Assembly: GCA_003249035.1 (NCBI GenBank)
Contig: QBMK01000031.1
Span: forward strand, 1 to 64,000
Direction of reading: 5' to 3'
Source of the DNA: Pseudanabaena sp.
GTDB taxonomy: Bacteria; Cyanobacteriota; Cyanobacteriia; Pseudanabaenales; Pseudanabaenaceae
DNA: 64,000 nucleotides
Every line of letters starts with the position of its first letter. The stretch's first letter is position 1. Below are positions 61,653 through 64,000 of this stretch, piece after piece. The notes beneath the pieces are model-generated. The model worked only from the letters and a program-made list of their open reading frames with translations. It ran no database searches and was not told the DNA's origin. Made by a program: the position numbers and the translations under genes.

Positions 61653-64000
61653 TTATTCGACCTTAAAGGTTTCGACGGATGCTTGTAGCTGACTGGTGAC
61701 ATCTGCGGTTTCCTGTAAGGCGATCGCAACATCTCGCGAGGTTTCCGAAGAACGCTGGGACTGGGTTGAGAGATTTTGCATTAGCGATCGCACTGATTGT
61801 GAGGTTTGCACCTGTGAGGTCGTAGCAAGCGAAATCCCTTGGAAGAGTTCATTTACCTGCTGTGAAACTGCCACAATTTGATTCAAACTCTTACGTGCTT
61901 CTTCGACTTGGCTTGTACCTTCAACCACCTGTATCGTACTGGATTCCATCGCTTGTACCACTTCTCGCGTTTCTGCTTGAATACTTTCAACCAAGCGAGC
62001 AATTTCTTTGGTCGCAGTTGCTGACTGCGCAGCCAAGGCTCCCACCTCAGCCGCAACTACCGCAAAGCTTCGACCTTCCTCACCCGCCCGCGCTGCCTCA
62101 ACACTGGCGTTTAGTGCAAGCATGTTGGTTTTTAGTGCGATCTGATCGATCAGTACGACTACCTTCGAGATTTGTTGTGAGGCATCTCCCAGTCGTTTTA
62201 CCTTTTTCCCAGTATCATCAACGGTCTGGCGTAGTTGCAAAATACTTTGCACCGATTTTTCGATTTCCACGCTACCTGTTTTCGCTGAGTTTGCAGCCGT
62301 ATTAGATGCTGATGCTGCCTGTTGAGCGCTACTTGCCACCTGTTGAATCGAGTCGGTCATTTTTTCAACGGAGATCAATGCTTCATCAAGTTGTTCTGCT
62401 TGTAAGGTTGACTCTTGGGCGAGATTACGAATTGCCTCGTTATTGGTATTTACGGAGGTGCTTACCAGCCCTGTCGTGTCTTTTACCTTACGCACAACGT
62501 CCCGCAAACTTTCCACGATCGCATTAAAAAAGTCGGCAACGATGCCAATTTCACCAGCCGAGATTTGAGCGCGAACGGTCAAATCTCCACTTGCAGCACC
62601 TTCTACATCTGTTAGCAAATTAATTAACTCGCGCTGAATTGATTCACTACGTTGGCGTTCTTGATCGGCAAATAGGCGCTGTTTCTCGAGGGCGGCTAGT
62701 CCCGAAATGGCACGTCCGATTTCATTGGCTCGTTTCTGTAGGGTGGCAATTTCTGATTCTTGCCAGTTGCGTTGGCGATCGCAAGAATGGGCGATCAGCA
62801 AGCTGTCAAGCTCATCGCCACGGATTACAGGCACGATTAAATTCGACTTGATTTGCAATTGGTGCATCATATTCACATGAGCAGGACTAATACAGCCTTC
62901 TTTAAAAACGTCATTGATTGCCATAATCCGCCCATTTCTGTAAGCTTCGAGGGTTTCTTGAGGAATACAAGGATCGCTCAAGCCTGCGGCTTTAGCATTA
63001 GTCAAATGAGCCAGCCCATCTTCAGCGACAATGATTCCTTTGGTTCCGCCCATACCATTATCCATAAAGCGATAAACCACCACCCGATCGCAATTAAACT
63101 CTTGGCGAATTTCTGCCATAAATTTATTCAATGGCGTTTCTAGCTCATCAAGGTCGCTCGATCGCGCCACTTCAGTAAGAAGCTCTGAGCGCCTTGCTTG
63201 CGCTTCTTGTAAAGCCAAGAAAGTCTGCAACTGCCCTGCCATCAAGTTGATGTTGTCACCCAACTGCGCCATTTCATCTTGACCTTTGACTTCAAGGCGA
63301 GTATCGAGATCACCTTTACCAAGTTTGACCACCGCTTGCGTTGCGTCAAGGATTGGTTTTGAAGCGCGTTGGGCGATCACGATCGCTAATACTGCCGCCA
63401 ATATACCCACACCACCAGTCGCAGCGAGCAAGATCAACAGCAATTGTTGCAATGGCTGGAGAGCTGTAATTTTGTCCGTTGCAATTACAGCTTCCCATTT
63501 TTGATCGGGTAATCCCTCGACTTTTGCCAAAGGAGAGTAACCAGCGAATAATTCTTTATTAGAGGCTGGATCAATTACTGTTGCCGAATGCTTTTCTCGT
63601 GTTTCTAGGTATGGAGCAAATGGAGGGAATACAGATTTTAGATCGCGCCCAATTAACTCTTGATTTAAAGATATAAATAATTTGCCATCAGACTCCGCCA
63701 AGTAATACTGTTCCCCAACAGGAATATAGTCTTTGTAGATATTTTCTAAAGCGGATGCGGGCATTCTAGTACGAACGATAGCAATAGTTTTACCAGTAGT
63801 AATATCTTTTACTGGGGCTGCCAAAAAAATACTAACTTTTTTGGTCACAACAGATGGCTCTGGCTGACTAATCGTTGGCTGATCAGTTGTCAGTACAGTT
63901 TGAAAATAGTCGCGTTTGAAAGCACTAGCTGGGGCTGGGTCTGATCCTGCATCAACAATTAATTTACCATCTAGCCCATACACAGCAATACTGTCATAAA
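61653..64000 (-). CDS. MCP with periplasmic Cache, HAMP and GAF domains (partial at window edge)
   Basis: At least 776 aa; the N-terminus lies beyond the right edge. A periplasmic Cache-like sensor comes first, then a membrane helix (about 181-205), HAMP, and a GAF (about 275-430). The GAF resembles phytochrome/cyanobacteriochrome GAFs ([23 protein letters not shown]), but the canonical bilin Cys position reads SPAH, while a DPC is present at about residue 337-339. An MA domain with [20 protein letters not shown] closes. It signals to the CheA/CheW below. Taxis role likely, light sensing uncertain. Confidence 0.92.
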   Translation of the reverse strand, partial: YDSIAVYGLDGKLIVDAGSDPAPASAFKRDYFQTVLTTDQPTISQPEPSVVTKKVSIFLAAPVKDITTGKTIAIVRTRMPASALENIYKDYIPVGEQYYLAESDGKLFISLNQELIGRDLKSVFPPFAPYLETREKHSATVIDPASNKELFAGYSPLAKVEGLPDQKWEAVIATDKITALQPLQQLLLILLAATGGVGILAAVLAIVIAQRASKPILDATQAVVKLGKGDLDTRLEVKGQDEMAQLGDNINLMAGQLQTFLALQEAQARRSELLTEVARSSDLDELETPLNKFMAEIRQEFNCDRVVVYRFMDNGMGGTKGIIVAEDGLAHLTNAKAAGLSDPCIPQETLEAYRNGRIMAINDVFKEGCISPAHVNMMHQLQIKSNLIVPVIRGDELDSLLIAHSCDRQRNWQESEIATLQKRANEIGRAISGLAALEKQRLFADQERQRSESIQRELINLLTDVEGAASGDLTVRAQISAGEIGIVADFFNAIVESLRDVVRKVKDTTGLVSTSVNTNNEAIRNLAQESTLQAEQLDEALISVEKMTDSIQQVASSAQQAASASNTAANSAKTGSVEIEKSVQSILQLRQTVDDTGKKVKRLGDASQQISKVVVLIDQIALKTNMLALNASVEAARAGEEGRSFAVVAAEVGALAAQSATATKEIARLVESIQAETREVVQAMESSTIQVVEGTSQVEEARKSLNQIVAVSQQVNELFQGISLATTSQVQTSQSVRSLMQNLSTQSQRSSETSRDVAIALQETADVTSQLQASVETFKVE

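Overview
The window is cyanobacterial chromosome. Evidence: the octamer GCGATCGC (HIP1) recurs throughout, inside and between genes. Several genes belong to cyanobacterial families: PAM68-like photosystem II assembly factor, a PCP_red-domain protein, a carotenoid oxygenase, a bestrophin-like channel, and the divergent type II peroxiredoxin/PerR pair. Moderate-to-low G+C and the density of hairpin repeats fit a filamentous, Pseudanabaena-like organism, but that genus guess is inference.

Layout. 1-3.5 kb: repeat, DUF29 relic, tRNA-Thr, a TPR protein, small coiled-coil proteins and hisG. 3.5-10.3 kb: an accessory zone of toxin-antitoxin genes and relics (MazE with nonsense-mutated MazF, a PIN toxin with antitoxin, a VapC pair, an orphan antitoxin, decayed XRE antitoxin genes, an IS remnant) around a 1001-aa NTPase-TPR protein. 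10.3-20.6 kb: a two-partner secretion locus, with a 1776-aa TpsA exoprotein, an exported CHAT-TPR (caspase-like) protein directly downstream, and a divergent TpsB pore. 21-27 kb: citramalate synthase, TatC, a secreted small protein, bestrophin and a GH57 enzyme. 27.7-34 kb: a two-gene signalling-NTPase module (P-loop ATPase plus nSTAND/14-WD40 giant). 34-40.5 kb: a cobalamin riboswitch with two downstream genes, a BaiN-like flavoprotein, a response regulator-histidine kinase and upp. 40.5-47 kb: redox genes (thioredoxin-reductase-like, peroxiredoxin, PerR), a YtxH/DUF948 cluster, an FHA-LuxR regulator, a structured RNA candidate, rpsO and PAM68. 47-56 kb: a four-domain exopolysaccharide enzyme, DUF427, a PilB/GspE ATPase and a PadR-controlled epimerase-cupin-carotenoid oxygenase operon. 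56-64 kb: an MCP-MCP-CheA-CheW chemotaxis/phototaxis operon that runs off the right edge.

The items I would look at first are: (i) the 711-aa protein that joins a PssE-like half, a PssD-like half, a STAS domain and an initiating sugar-phosphate transferase; (ii) the ATPase + nSTAND-WD40 module; (iii) the TPS locus that carries an exported CHAT protein and 34-bp-phased repeats in front of its pore gene; (iv) the B12 riboswitch in front of an unrecognised 149-aa protein; and (v) the 213-nt structured candidate before rpsO. Non-coding space is dominated by four dispersed elements (57-bp GCGAAGC-loop palindromes, a 104-bp element, a 183-bp element and a 66-bp element), and a 90-bp element sits in frame inside the nSTAND gene.

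All functional calls come from reading motifs by eye; no database search was run.
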